From Streptomyces sp. NBC_01304 (GTDB lineage: Bacteria > Actinomycetota > Actinomycetes > Streptomycetales > Streptomycetaceae), in the NCBI RefSeq assembly GCF_035975855.1, contig NZ_CP109055.1, positions 6,510,001 to 6,574,000 of the forward strand: a DNA stretch of 64,000 bases. The letters run 5' to 3'. Below are positions 1-9,724 of the stretch, piece by piece. Every line of letters starts with the position of its first letter. The first letter of the stretch is position 1. The notes beneath the pieces were generated by a model that saw only the letters and a program-made list of their open reading frames with translations, was not told the origin of the DNA and did not search any database. The position numbers and the translations under genes are program-made.

Positions 1-533
1 TTCTGCTCCAGGACCGGCCCGTTGATGGACATCCGCACGGTGTCGCCGACCTTGAACCCGGCGCGCTCGGCGGTCTTGGCGTCGAGGGCGACCTCGCCCT
101 TGCCGTTAGGGGCGTTGCCGGTCTGCATCGGGTAGCGGACGTCCTTGCCGTCCTTGCCCGGGTAGTAGTTGGCGCCGCTGGTGGACCAGCCCTCGCCGAC
201 GAGCTTGCCGTCCTTGTCGGCGATCGCGGCGAACCCGGAGACGGTGCCGGTGGCGTCCTTGGCGCCGGGCACCTTCGCGGCCTTGTCGACGAGCTCCTGG
301 CTCAGCTTGGGGGCGGCGCCGGGATTGCTCTTGTCGCCGTCGGCCTTGTCGGGCTGGATGGCGACGTCGACGTGCGTGAAGCCCTTGGCGGAGCTGTTCT
401 GGAACGCGTCGGAGATGGTGTTGGTGAAGACCAGGGTGCCGGAGACGAACGCGACGCCGAGCATGACGGCGAGCACGGTCATCAGGAGCCTGGCCTTGTG
501 CGCGAGTACGTTGCGCAAGGCGGTACGGAACAT
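1..533 (-). CDS. ABC transporter permease, FtsX/MacB-like (N-terminal part only)
   Basis: The gene runs off the left edge of the window, so only about the first 177 residues are visible. It starts at ATG 533 (MFRTALRNVLAHKARLL), followed by one hydrophobic segment (residues ~14-35) and a long extracytoplasmic region rich in Lys, Gly and Asp. This is the layout of the MacB_PCD periplasmic-core domain in FtsX-family permeases. An AGGA-type ribosome site precedes the start. The ATPase partner gene lies 83 bases upstream on the same strand, so the two form an exporter operon. The substrate (lipid, peptide or drug) cannot be told. The C-terminal transmembrane segments are outside the window. Confidence 0.85.
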   Translation of the reverse strand, partial: MFRTALRNVLAHKARLLMTVLAVMLGVAFVSGTLVFTNTISDAFQNSSAKGFTHVDVAIQPDKADGDKSNPGAAPKLSQELVDKAAKVPGAKDATGTVSGFAAIADKDGKLVGEGWSTSGANYYPGKDGKDVRYPMQTGNAPNGKGEVALDAKTAERAGFKVGDTVRMSINGPVLEQ

Positions 534-616
534 GGTGTGAAGTCCTGTGGGGTGAGGGCCGGTTCAGCGGGCTGGTGGGCTCGGCGCACGGGTTGGCGCG
601 GCGAGCCCGGCGGGCC

Positions 617-1393
617 TCAGCTGGTGCGGCCCTTGGCGTCGAAGCGCTTCATGCGGTCGAGGACGTTGTCCGCGGTGGGCTCGTGCAGCTCGTCGACGAT
701 CCGCCCGTCGGCGAGGAAGACGACACGGTCCGCGTACGCCGCCGCCACCGGGTCGTGCGTCACCATCACCACGGTCTGGCCGAGCTCGCGCACCGAGTTG
801 CGCAGGAACCCGAGGACCTCGGCACCCGAGCGCGAGTCCAGGTTTCCGGTCGGCTCGTCGCCGAAGATGATGTCGGGCTTGGAGGCGAGCGCACGGGCCA
901 CGGCGACGCGCTGCTGCTGGCCGCCGGAGAGCTGGCTGGGGCGGTGCCCGAGGCGGTCCTTGAGGCCGACCATCTCGATGACCTGGGCCAGCCACTGCTT
1001 GTCGTGCTTGCGGCCCGCGATGTCCATGGGCAGCGTGATGTTCTCGGCCGCGGTCAGGGTCGGCAGCAGGTTGAACGCCTGGAAGATGAAGCCGATCTTG
1101 TCGCGGCGCAGCTGCGTGAGCTGCTTGTCCTTGAGCGAGCCCAGCTCGGTGTCGCCGATGCGGACGCTGCCGCTGCTGAACGAGTCGAGCCCGGCCACGC
1201 AGTGCATCAGCGTCGACTTGCCGGACCCCGAGGGGCCCATGATCGCGGTGAACTCGGCCTGCCGGAAGTCGACGGTGACCCGGTCCAGGGCGACCACCTG
1301 GGTCTCGCCCTGTCCGTAGACCTTGGAGAGGTCGGTGGCGCGCGCGGCTACCGCTGTCGCTGTTGCCTGCTGAGCGAAGGGGGTGGTGGTCAC
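617..1393 (-). CDS. ABC transporter ATP-binding protein (MacB/LolD class)
   Basis: This is the ATPase subunit of the exporter whose permease follows downstream. The 258 residues show Walker A GPSGSGKST (~53-61), a Q-loop, the signature LSGGQQQR and Walker B with the D-loop (IIFGDEPTGNLDS), then the switch His in MVTHD. The GDEPTGNLDS form is typical of the LolD/MacB/FtsE class that pairs with FtsX-like permeases. The start is GTG at 1393. Length is normal for the family with a slightly long N-terminus. Substrate unknown. Confidence 0.93.
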   Translation of the reverse strand: MTTTPFAQQATATAVAARATDLSKVYGQGETQVVALDRVTVDFRQAEFTAIMGPSGSGKSTLMHCVAGLDSFSSGSVRIGDTELGSLKDKQLTQLRRDKIGFIFQAFNLLPTLTAAENITLPMDIAGRKHDKQWLAQVIEMVGLKDRLGHRPSQLSGGQQQRVAVARALASKPDIIFGDEPTGNLDSRSGAEVLGFLRNSVRELGQTVVMVTHDPVAAAYADRVVFLADGRIVDELHEPTADNVLDRMKRFDAKGRTS

Positions 1394-1774
1394 GGGGCAG
1401 GGCTCCTGTCGGGACGACGGGGTGGGAGGACGCTTCCATCGTCCAAGCCCGATGACCTGATGAAGTCAGCCCCAGTTCCTGCTCTGCCCTTCCTCTCCAG
1501 GCTGACCGGACGGGGGCCGCGTCATACCTGGGGATGACCGGGACCCTGAGGGCGGCGGGGGCTCGGCGGCACGCGCGGCGGGGGCGGAATTCCGTCATTC
1601 CTTGCCGGTGGCCTCGTACCCGGGGAACCGCCTGCGGCAAGTGCGGATGACCGATCCCGTTGCCTGACGGCCCCTCAGGCGTCAATAAAATAAGACAACA
1701 TCGGTCTGTTGTTGAGCTGTTCGGGGGATGCCTCCGGATAGGCTCGGAACCCGCATATGCGGAGCCCACGGCCT
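1394..1774. other. Intergenic region upstream of bldA and the ABC operon
   Basis: No convincing gene is seen in this 381-base stretch. It should hold the divergent promoters of the ABC operon (minus) and of bldA (plus). The least GC-rich part is 1681-1720, with an inverted repeat ACAACA-N6-TGTTGT at 1695-1712, which could be an operator or part of the bldA promoter. No clear -35/-10 pair with good spacing was found. Confidence 0.5.
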
Positions 1775-1857
1775 GCCCGGATGGTGGAATGCAGACACGG
1801 CGAGCTTAAACCTCGCTGCCCCTTGCGGGCGTACCGGTTCAAGTCCGGTTCCGGGCA
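1775..1857 (+). tRNA. bldA: tRNA-Leu(UAA), bldA
   Basis: The sequence folds as a class II tRNA. The acceptor stem pairs GCCCGGA (1775-1781) with TCCGGGC (1850-1856), with discriminator A at 1857. The anticodon stem is GCGAG/CTCGC (1800-1804/1812-1816) with loop CTTAAAC, giving anticodon TAA at 1807-1809. A long variable arm follows, then the T arm ACCGG-TTCAAGT-CCGGT. The CCA end is not fully encoded. In Streptomyces the only tRNA that reads UUA is BldA, which controls translation of TTA-containing genes for aerial growth and antibiotics. The identity rests on the anticodon and the organism type. Confidence 0.96.
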
Positions 1858-2156
1858 CCTTCCGCCGGCCGTCGGGTGGAGCAGGTGCTCCCGGACCCTC
1901 GCTCGACCCCCTCAGTCGATCATGACGCCGAGACCCCCTCGCATGATGTCCGGATCGTCCCGTGAAGGCCTCTGTGGACGCCTCCGCGGGCGGCCCGAGG
2001 TCTCCGGAGGCGCAGACGGGGAAGGTATTCCACTAGCCGTTTGCTCTACGGAGGAGAAAGATCCTCCCAGAGCACTAGGGTGCATCTTTTGCTAACGCAT
2101 TACTCTTGACGTACGGCCGCGCAAGGTGGCCGGTCGTGATGGCGCAGAGGAGTGAA

Positions 2157-3044
2157 ATGAGGAGCAGCAACCCGGTCTTCTCGCGACGGGGGTTCAGCCG
2201 CGACAACGGCACCGCGGGCTTCGGCTCGGCGCCGCAGGCCGGGGGCCCCGCCGTCGGTACCCAGGGCAGCCCGTACGCGGGCGGTAACCCGTACGCCCAG
2301 GCACCGACGAATCCGTACGCGCAGAACAACCCCTACGCGCAGCAGGACCTCCAGCACGGCGCCCCGCAGGCCCCGGTCGCCACCGGTAACCGGATGACGA
2401 TGGACGACGTCGTCGCGCGGACGGGCATGACGCTCGGCCTCGTGATCGTCGGCGCCGCCGCCGCCTGGATCACCGACCTGAGCCTCGGCCCGGCCATCGC
2501 GGCCGGCCTCGTGGCGATGGTGCTCGCGCTCGTCCAGTCGTTCAAGCGCAAGCCGATGCCCGCGCTGATCCTGACGTACGCGGGTCTCGAGGGCGTCTTC
2601 CTCGGTGCGATCAGCAACTACACCAACAAGTGGGTGCCCGGCGCCCCGATGCAGGCCGTGCTCGGCACGATGGCGGTCTTCGTCACCATGCTGGTGCTGT
2701 ACAAGACCCGCATCGTGCGCGTGAACGCCCGCTTCACCCGCTTCGTGATCATCGCGGCGACCGCGTTCGTCATCCTCACCGCCGTGAACCTGCTGTTCAT
2801 GGTCTTCGGCGGCGGCGACGGCCTCGGCTTCCGCAGCGGCCCGCTGGGCGTCGTCTTCGGCATCGTCGGCATCCTGCTCGGTGCGTTCTTCCTCGCCATG
2901 GACTTCAAGCAGGTCGAGGACGGCATCGCGTACGGCGCCCCGCGCGAGGAGTCCTGGCTGGCGGCCTTCGGCCTCACCATGACCCTGGTGTGGATCTACC
3001 TGGAGATGCTGCGGCTGATCTCCATCCTGCAGGGCAACGACTAG
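2157..3044 (+). CDS. Bax inhibitor-1/YccA family membrane protein
   Basis: The 295-residue protein has a hydrophilic N-terminal tail of about 90 residues with repeated NPYAQ motifs, followed by about seven hydrophobic segments from the RTGMTLG stretch to the C-terminus. This matches the YccA/UPF0005 (BI-1) fold, whose bacterial members are membrane proteins linked to ion leak and stress; no function is established for the Streptomyces type. The start is ATG 2157, eight to ten bases after GAGGAG. An in-frame TTG at 2106 lacks a ribosome site. A strong hairpin terminator follows at 3085-3122, so the gene is probably monocistronic. Confidence 0.88.
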   Translation: MRSSNPVFSRRGFSRDNGTAGFGSAPQAGGPAVGTQGSPYAGGNPYAQAPTNPYAQNNPYAQQDLQHGAPQAPVATGNRMTMDDVVARTGMTLGLVIVGAAAAWITDLSLGPAIAAGLVAMVLALVQSFKRKPMPALILTYAGLEGVFLGAISNYTNKWVPGAPMQAVLGTMAVFVTMLVLYKTRIVRVNARFTRFVIIAATAFVILTAVNLLFMVFGGGDGLGFRSGPLGVVFGIVGILLGAFFLAMDFKQVEDGIAYGAPREESWLAAFGLTMTLVWIYLEMLRLISILQGND

Positions 3045-3084
3045 CGGTAGTGGTAGTCGTCTGCCGGTAGGCACCGGCACACAG

Positions 3085-3122
3085 CGAAGGGCCCGCGGAT
3101 CGAGAGATCCGCGGGCCCTTCG
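3085..3122 (+). terminator. Strong hairpin terminator
   Basis: A perfect 17-base stem (CGAAGGGCCCGCGGATC and its complement) closes a GAGA loop, 40 bases after the stop of the YccA-like gene. No long T-run follows, as is usual in Streptomyces. It probably also protects the convergent gene at 3162-3392. Confidence 0.85.
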
Positions 3123-3161
3123 TCGTCGTCGGATGCGTGGTCCGTTCACGGCGGCGCACGC

Positions 3162-3392
3162 TCACAGCAGCCTGCGCGCGGCCCTCCTCATGTCGTACTC
3201 GTGGACGATCGCTTTCGCGTGGCCGTACGCGAGGTCGTATTCGCCTCGGAGCCACATGACCTTCTCCTCGAAGCGGAGGAAGGACGGGCCATCTTCTACG
3301 GCGCGAAGCCAGTCGGACACTTCGCGGCCTGTGCAGTGGGGGATGCGGGCGAGCAGATTGCGGTGGGTCTCCTCGGAGAAGACTAGGGACAT
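3162..3392 (-). CDS. Small DUF4287-like protein
   Basis: A 76-residue soluble protein. It resembles the DUF4287 domain: an N-terminal 'TG' motif (HCTGREVSDWL), a helical stretch, and the conserved end WLRGEYDLAYGHAKAIVHEY, close to the family's 'W...YGLGhGHAmAIVH' pattern. The Trp, Tyr, Gly-His and Ile-Val-His positions are kept. The family has no known function. It faces the YccA-like gene tail to tail across the terminator. Confidence 0.7.
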   Translation of the reverse strand: MSLVFSEETHRNLLARIPHCTGREVSDWLRAVEDGPSFLRFEEKVMWLRGEYDLAYGHAKAIVHEYDMRRAARRLL

Positions 3393-3497
3393 CGGCGCCT
3401 CCGGACGCTGGCGATGTAGGTCGATAGTCCTTCACGCCACCGTGCCTGAGTGTTGGGGCGTTGGCAACAGTCCCGTATCGGCGCATAGGGTCGCGGT

Positions 3498-3809
3498 GTG
3501 CTTGATACGACGCCGCTGACGAACGCCGTGGACCGATTCGCCGACCGCCTGCGGGCCGCGCCCGAGAGCCGCCTGCAGCGCGGCGCGGCGGGCGAGGCAC
3601 TGGGCCTGGCCAGGGAGTTGTCGGTCCGAGCCCAGCTCCTGGAGACACCCGGGGCCGAGCCGCGCGAGATGCCGGACGCCGGTCTGTTCGCGGTGTCGGA
3701 CCAAATCACCGTCGCGGGGCGCGACTTGGCCCTCGTACTGACGACTGAGGAAGAACTCGCCGAAGCGCTCGGGCTCGTGGAGGCGGCACTGAAGCGCGCG
3801 GGCGTGTGA
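3498..3809 (+). CDS. Conserved hypothetical protein
   Basis: A 103-residue, mostly helical, charged protein starting at GTG 3498. It has no signal peptide or membrane segment and no motif I recognise. GC-skewed codon use fits a real gene and it has no better competitor on the other strand. It is divergent from the DUF4287-like gene, with about 105 bases between the two starts. Confidence 0.55.
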   Translation: MLDTTPLTNAVDRFADRLRAAPESRLQRGAAGEALGLARELSVRAQLLETPGAEPREMPDAGLFAVSDQITVAGRDLALVLTTEEELAEALGLVEAALKRAGV

Positions 3810-3923
3810 CGTACGTACGCGAACGCAGGAGCGCGCCGGTGTGACCGCAACCATCAATTGAGGAACCACAGCGGCGATCAACCAGGTCCGCGAGAGCGGC
3901 GCCGGTTTAGGCGCAAAAAACAG

Positions 3924-4778
3924 TCAGGCGGAGGCTATGACCCGGTCGGCCAGGATGTACACGTTGTCCTCGCCGCAGGAGAACGTCAGGCTGTACGCGC
4001 CCGAGACGCCCGAGCCGCCGAGCAGGACCGGGGTCTCGCCGTCGCGCAGGGCGGCGGCCAGGCGCTCCGCGGTCTCGCGGTGGCCGGGGGTCATGCAGAG
4101 CGTGGTGCCGTCGGTGAAGACGTAGACGTCGAGCGTGCCGAGCGGGCCGGGGCGGACGTCGCTGAGCGCCGTCTGGGCCATGGCCAGCTCGTCGAGGCGG
4201 GTCACGGTGTGCTCGTGGTCGCCCTCGGTGGCGTCCCGGACCTGCTGGACGGGGACGAAGTCGGGGTGCGAGGGGTGGCGGCGGCGGGCCGCGGCCAGCT
4301 CGGGGGAGTCGTCAGGGAACTCGGTCGCGCCCTCGCCGGCCTCGCCGATCAGCTGCTCGCCGATGAGCTGCTCGACCTCCTGCTCGATGCCGACGAAGTC
4401 GGACTGGCGGGGCAGGAACAGCTCGTCGGCCAGGTTCGGCGGCAGACCGCCGAGCAGCGACGGGGCGTCCGCGGCGTCACGGGCCTCCTGGGCGGCCCAG
4501 AAGGCGCGGGCCTCGGCCAGCTCGCGCTCGCGCTCCTCGGCGAGGGCCTCGGCGACGGCGGCACGGATGGTGCTGGTGTCCGGGATCTCGTCAGCGGCGC
4601 TGCGGGCGGCCGGGACGGTGGCGGTGCGGGCGGCGGCGTGCTGAGTGCGGCTCACGACGAGCTCGTCACGCAGTGCCGAAATCTGCTTCCGGAGCCCGTG
4701 CACGGAGTGCAGGGCCGCGGCGCCCACGGCCGTGGCAGCGGCGGTGGCGAGCAGCAGGGCAAGAGGCATGGCGCTCAC
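3924..4778 (-). CDS. Hypothetical membrane-anchored protein
   Basis: 284 residues with a single N-terminal hydrophobic segment (MPLALLLATAAATAVGAAAL) that acts as a signal anchor. A short coiled-coil-like stretch follows (residues ~28-60), then an acidic Ala/Glu-rich region and a C-terminal segment with a more conserved look (residues ~200-284). The GTG start at 4778 has GGGAG seven bases upstream; ATG three codons later is an alternative. No family recognised. The downstream region towards 3810 is gene-free. Confidence 0.6.
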   Translation of the reverse strand: MSAMPLALLLATAAATAVGAAALHSVHGLRKQISALRDELVVSRTQHAAARTATVPAARSAADEIPDTSTIRAAVAEALAEERERELAEARAFWAAQEARDAADAPSLLGGLPPNLADELFLPRQSDFVGIEQEVEQLIGEQLIGEAGEGATEFPDDSPELAAARRRHPSHPDFVPVQQVRDATEGDHEHTVTRLDELAMAQTALSDVRPGPLGTLDVYVFTDGTTLCMTPGHRETAERLAAALRDGETPVLLGGSGVSGAYSLTFSCGEDNVYILADRVIASA

Positions 4779-4927
4779 TGACGTACTCCCGGTTCAAAGT
4801 CGACCCCCGACTTCCTACATCAGCTTGTCGGAGGCGGCTAAATGCTGTCAGTGCATTAGGTCATGAAATGGACAGGTCTTTCGACCCGGCGGAATTCGCC
4901 ATAACGCTCTGACCTGCGGATAAACAT

Positions 4928-4960
4928 CTCCCCCAGGACGAAGGTCACATCCTGGGGGAG
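4928..4960 (-). terminator. Hairpin terminator behind the thiolase gene
   Basis: An 11-base stem, CTCCCCCAGGA paired with TCCTGGGGGAG, with an 11-base loop, 45 bases past the stop of the minus-strand thiolase gene. Confidence 0.7.
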
Positions 4961-5004
4961 ATTAGGTCACGGCCGGAGATCGGCCGGTTACGCACTGGTG
5001 GAAA

Positions 5005-6228
5005 TCAGCTGAGGCGCTCGATGACCATCGCCATGCCCTGACCGCCGCCGACGCACATGGTCTCCAGGCCGAACTGCTTGTCGTGGAACTGGAGCGAGTT
5101 GATCAGCGTGCCGGTGAGGCGGGCGCCCGTCATGCCGAAGGGGTGGCCGACCGCGATCGCGCCGCCGTTGATGTTCAGCTTGTCGATGTCGATGCCCAGG
5201 TCGCGGTACGAGGGGATGACCTGCGCGGCGAAGGCCTCGTTGATCTCGACCAGGTCGATGTCGTCGATGGTCAGGCCGGCCCGCTTCAGGGCCTGCTTGG
5301 ACGCCTCGACCGGGCCGAGGCCCATGATCTCGGGGGAGAGGCCGGTGACGCCGGTGGAGACGATGCGGGCCAGCGGGGTCAGGCCCAGCTCGCGCGCCTT
5401 GGTGTCGGACATGATCACGAGGGCGGCGGCGCCGTCGTTCAGCGGGCAGCAGTTGCCCGCGGTGATCAGGCCGTCGGGGCGGAAGACCGGCTTGAGGCCC
5501 TGCACGCCCTCCAGGGTGGTGCCCGCGCGCGGGCCGTCGTCCTTGGACACGACCGTGCCGTCGGGCAGCGTCACCGGGGTGATCTCGCGCTCCCAGAAGC
5601 CCTTGGCGATCGCGGCCTCGGCGAGGTTCTGCGAGCGGACGCCGAACTCGTCCATGTCGGCGCGCGTGACGCCCTTGATCCGCGCCAGGTTCTCCGCGGT
5701 CTGGCCCATCGCGATGTACGCGTCCGGGACCAGGCCGTCCTCGCGCGGGTCGTGCCAGCTCGCGCCGGTGGACTGGGCGACCTCGGCGGTGCGGGCCTCG
5801 GCGTCGGCGAAGAGCGGGTTGTGGGTGTCGGGCAGGCCGTCGGAGGAGCCCTTGATGAAGCGGGACACGGTCTCGACGCCGGCCGAGATGAAGACGTCGC
5901 CCTCGCCGGCCTTGATGGCGTGCAGCGCCATCCGGGAGGTCTGCAGCGAGGAGGAGCAGTAGCGGGTGATGGTGCAGCCCGGCAGGTGGTCCATGCCCAT
6001 CTGCACGGCCACGATCCGGCCCAGGTTGTGGCCCTGCTCGCCGCCCGGCAGGCCGCAGCCCAGCATCAGGTCGTCGATGTCCTTGGGGTCGAGCTCGGGG
6101 ACCTTGGCGAGGGCGGCCTGGATGATCGTCGCGGTCAGGTCGTCCGGGCGCAGATCCTTCAGGGAGCCCTTCTGGCCCGCGCGGCCGATCGGGGAGCGGG
6201 CGGTGGAGACGATCACGGCTTCGGGCAT
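5005..6228 (-). CDS. Acetyl-CoA C-acyltransferase (thiolase)
   Basis: This 407-residue enzyme is a condensing/cleaving thiolase of beta-oxidation or acetoacetyl-CoA metabolism. The nucleophile Cys91 lies in RYCSSSLQ, the second catalytic His in VGHPFGMTGARL, and the acid/base Cys in CVGGGQGMAMV. Length and all three motifs are standard. The start ATG 6228 follows an AAGGGAA ribosome site. The 250 bases upstream hold three copies of a palindromic operator-like site (6354-6421), suggesting control by a TetR-type repressor. A terminator lies downstream. Confidence 0.95.
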   Translation of the reverse strand: MPEAVIVSTARSPIGRAGQKGSLKDLRPDDLTATIIQAALAKVPELDPKDIDDLMLGCGLPGGEQGHNLGRIVAVQMGMDHLPGCTITRYCSSSLQTSRMALHAIKAGEGDVFISAGVETVSRFIKGSSDGLPDTHNPLFADAEARTAEVAQSTGASWHDPREDGLVPDAYIAMGQTAENLARIKGVTRADMDEFGVRSQNLAEAAIAKGFWEREITPVTLPDGTVVSKDDGPRAGTTLEGVQGLKPVFRPDGLITAGNCCPLNDGAAALVIMSDTKARELGLTPLARIVSTGVTGLSPEIMGLGPVEASKQALKRAGLTIDDIDLVEINEAFAAQVIPSYRDLGIDIDKLNINGGAIAVGHPFGMTGARLTGTLINSLQFHDKQFGLETMCVGGGQGMAMVIERLS

Positions 6229-6353
6229 GAGGGGTTCCCTTTTCGCGAGCGGGCAGGCGGGCTGGGGGCTGGTGACCTGGCAGGGCCACCGGGCAAGTTA
6301 CTCGTACGTACGCCAAAGGTCATCGGGTCCGGCGTGTGACCCCGGACTCTTTT

Positions 6354-6421
6354 CTAAGCGAGCGCTCAGCCCCAGTCTAAGCGGGCGCTCAGGGCTTGTG
6401 CAGCCCCCGAGCGCCCGCTCA
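6354..6421. promoter_or_regulatory. Three TetR-like palindromic operators upstream of the thiolase
   Basis: CTAAGCGAGCGCTCAG (6354-6369) and CTAAGCGGGCGCTCAG (6377-6392) are near-perfect palindromes spaced 23 bases apart. A third copy of the core, inverted, is GAGCGCCCGCTCA at 6409-6421. They sit 126-193 bases upstream of the thiolase start. Spacing and symmetry resemble sites of TetR-family repressors of fatty-acid genes; the regulator is not in this window. Confidence 0.55.
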
Positions 6422-6478
6422 TGTGCCTGCCTCGGCGTCAGTGATGGCCTGCGCCGAATCTCGGTGCCCGTGCCGGCC

Positions 6479-7876
<1,398 letters not shown>

Positions 7877-8000
7877 CGTTGGTCTCCGGATCTGCGGATT
7901 CGCCATGGGATTGCGGTCAGCCTAAGCGGAATTCGGAGCCCGGTCCGGAGACTTGGTGGCGAAGGCGCAATGCCGGCCGAGCGAGGGCCGACCCACGGGT

Positions 8001-8106
8001 GAGCGGTCGTCGAGCGATTGCCGAGCGGTCGTCGAGCGTCGACTGGTGTGGTGACTGGGGGCAGTACCGGTGGCGTCGGAGATTGACTGCCCCGTCCGAC
8101 GGGGCA
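8001..8106. promoter_or_regulatory. Repeat and palindrome in the CBS/SGNH divergent region
   Basis: A 16-base direct repeat, GAGCGGTCGTCGAGCG, occurs at 8001-8016 and 8023-8038 (period 22, two helical turns). A palindrome TGCCCCGTC-C-GACGGGGCA lies at 8088-8106, about 50 bases before the SGNH hydrolase start. Both are candidate protein-binding sites; no known regulator is matched. Confidence 0.4.
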
Positions 8107-8155
8107 AGCAGTTGATGTATGGCTCCACTGAGCGGGAAGGCGGTGGCTTCGATCC

Positions 8156-9187
8156 ATGTCGAGGGCGAGGGTGGCGCGGCGGATCGCTGCGGGCGCTGCG
8201 TACGGCGGCGGCGGTGTCGGCTTGGTCGGCGCGGCCGCGGTCGGCCTGGTGCTTGCCGAGGTGCGGCTGGCGAAGCGGCAGGTGGGCAGCAGCAGGATCG
8301 GCGGGGTGTCCGTCGATCCGCCGGGCGCCGAGGGGCTGTACGGAAGAGCGTTCGCGGACGGCTCCCCGCCGCTGCGCTTCACGATGCTCGGCGACTCCAC
8401 GGCGGCGGGGCAGGGCGTGCACCGGGCCCGCCAGACGCCGGGCGCGCTGATCGCGCAGGGGCTCGCGGCGGTGGCCGAGCGGCCGGTGCGGCTGCGCAAT
8501 GTGGCGCTGCCCGGGGCGCAGTCGGACGACCTCGACCGGCAGGTCACGCTGGTCCTGGCGAACTCCGATCCGGCCCCGGACGTCTGCGTGATCATGATCG
8601 GGGCCAATGATGTGACGCACCGGATGCCGCCGACGAAGTCCGTACGGCATCTGTCCGCGGCCGTACGCCGCCTCCGTACGGCAGGCGCCGAGGTCGTGGT
8701 CGGCACCTGTCCGGACCTCGGCTCGGTCGAGCAGGTCTACCAGCCGCTGCGCTGGCTGGCCCGGCGGGTCTCGCGGCAGCTGGCGGCGGCCCAGACGATC
8801 GGGGCCGTGGAGCAGGGCGGGCGCACGGTGTCGCTCGGGGATCTGCTCGGCCCGGAGTTCACGGCGAACCCGCGCGAGCTGTTCGGGCCCGACAACTACC
8901 ACCCCTCGGCGGAGGGTTACGCGACCGCGGCGATGGCGGTGCTGCCCACGGTGTGCGCCGCGCTCGGGCTCTGGCCCGAGGAGGAGCGCCCGGACGTGTC
9001 GCGGGACGAGGGTTTCCTGCCGGTGGCACGGGCCGCCGCGCAGGCGGCGTCGGAGGGCGGCACGGAGGTCACCGCGGCGATGCCGACCGGGCCGCGCGGT
9101 CCTTGGGCGATGCTCAAGCGGCGCAGGCGGCGGCGGATCCAGGCGCCGGACGCGGCGACCGTCGCCCCGGCGGAGGCCGGAGCCTAG
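8156..9187 (+). CDS. SGNH/GDSL-family hydrolase
   Basis: 343 residues. An N-terminal hydrophobic segment (~11-35) suggests export or membrane anchoring. The SGNH blocks are visible: block I FTMLGDSTAAG with nucleophile Ser81, block III MIGANDVT with Asn, and block V DNYHPSAEGY with the catalytic Asp-x-x-His. Such enzymes are esterases or lipases; the substrate is unknown. The C-terminal ~60 residues are Ala- and Arg-rich and not part of the fold. The stop codon overlaps the end of an inverted-repeat element (9184-9379). Confidence 0.88.
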   Translation: MSRARVARRIAAGAAYGGGGVGLVGAAAVGLVLAEVRLAKRQVGSSRIGGVSVDPPGAEGLYGRAFADGSPPLRFTMLGDSTAAGQGVHRARQTPGALIAQGLAAVAERPVRLRNVALPGAQSDDLDRQVTLVLANSDPAPDVCVIMIGANDVTHRMPPTKSVRHLSAAVRRLRTAGAEVVVGTCPDLGSVEQVYQPLRWLARRVSRQLAAAQTIGAVEQGGRTVSLGDLLGPEFTANPRELFGPDNYHPSAEGYATAAMAVLPTVCAALGLWPEEERPDVSRDEGFLPVARAAAQAASEGGTEVTAAMPTGPRGPWAMLKRRRRRRIQAPDAATVAPAEAGA

Positions 9188-9379
9188 GGCGTGTCCGGCG
9201 GATCTTCGCGGAAGGGCCCGCGGCGTCTGGTGCGTGCTCTCGGCGTGCGCCCGGATCGCCCTCGTACTGGACGTACTTGGGTGATTCGGGCGTGCGGCGA
9301 GCGGGGGCACCCCCGGCCGGAGGCTGGGGGCGCGTGCCAGGCGTCGTGGGCCCGCGAAGATCCGCCGGACAGGCCCTAG
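9184..9379. repeat. MITE-like inverted-repeat element
   Basis: A 196-base element. Its ends are inverted copies: CTAGGGCGTGTCCGGCGGAT at the left and the complement of CTAGGGCCTGTCCGGCGGAT at the right, with symmetry continuing inwards for about 45 bases (GCGGCGTCTGGTGCG against GACGCCTGGCACG). Both ends sit on CTAG, which could be a target duplication. It contains no gene. The stop codon of the SGNH gene (TAG, 9185-9187) is formed by the element's first bases. Confidence 0.65.
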
Positions 9380-9724
9380 GAGAGTTTGGCGCGGGGACCG
9401 CCGCACCCCCTGGTTGCCCAAGGGGGCGGGACGACGGCGGTCCCCGCGAGGGACGCGGTGCCAGGTCAGGGCCGGCGGGCCACGTCCGTGGCGTCCAGAA
9501 GGTCCGGGAGCCGCTCCGGAGGTCCTGTTCGCCGCTCGGTGCCGGCGAGGCGGGGAGCCGCTCCCGCCCTGCCGACATCCCCTAATGTGCAGGACGCTTG
9601 TTAAGCGGGTGCTGCGCGTACGTGTCGGCCACGTACCGTTTCGGCGGCCGAACGGCCGCCGCTCTCGCGGACCGCCGCCCCCGCCGTCGGGGTGCTCAAC
9701 TGATGGTGGCGGTCTTCGAGTCGG
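9380..9724. other. Gene-free region with a long hairpin
   Basis: No gene is seen. A two-part hairpin lies at 9390-9448: outer arms CGCGGGGACCGCCG/CGGCGGTCCCCGCG (9390-9403 and 9435-9448) and inner arms CCCCCT/AGGGGG (9406-9411 and 9421-9426). It could terminate transcription from either side. The rest (9449-9724) shows nothing clear. Confidence 0.5.

Noticed and set aside
2106..2156. A TTG start for the YccA-like gene at 2106
   Set aside because: No ribosome site, while ATG 2157 has GAGGAG at a good distance; the extra residues look non-coding.
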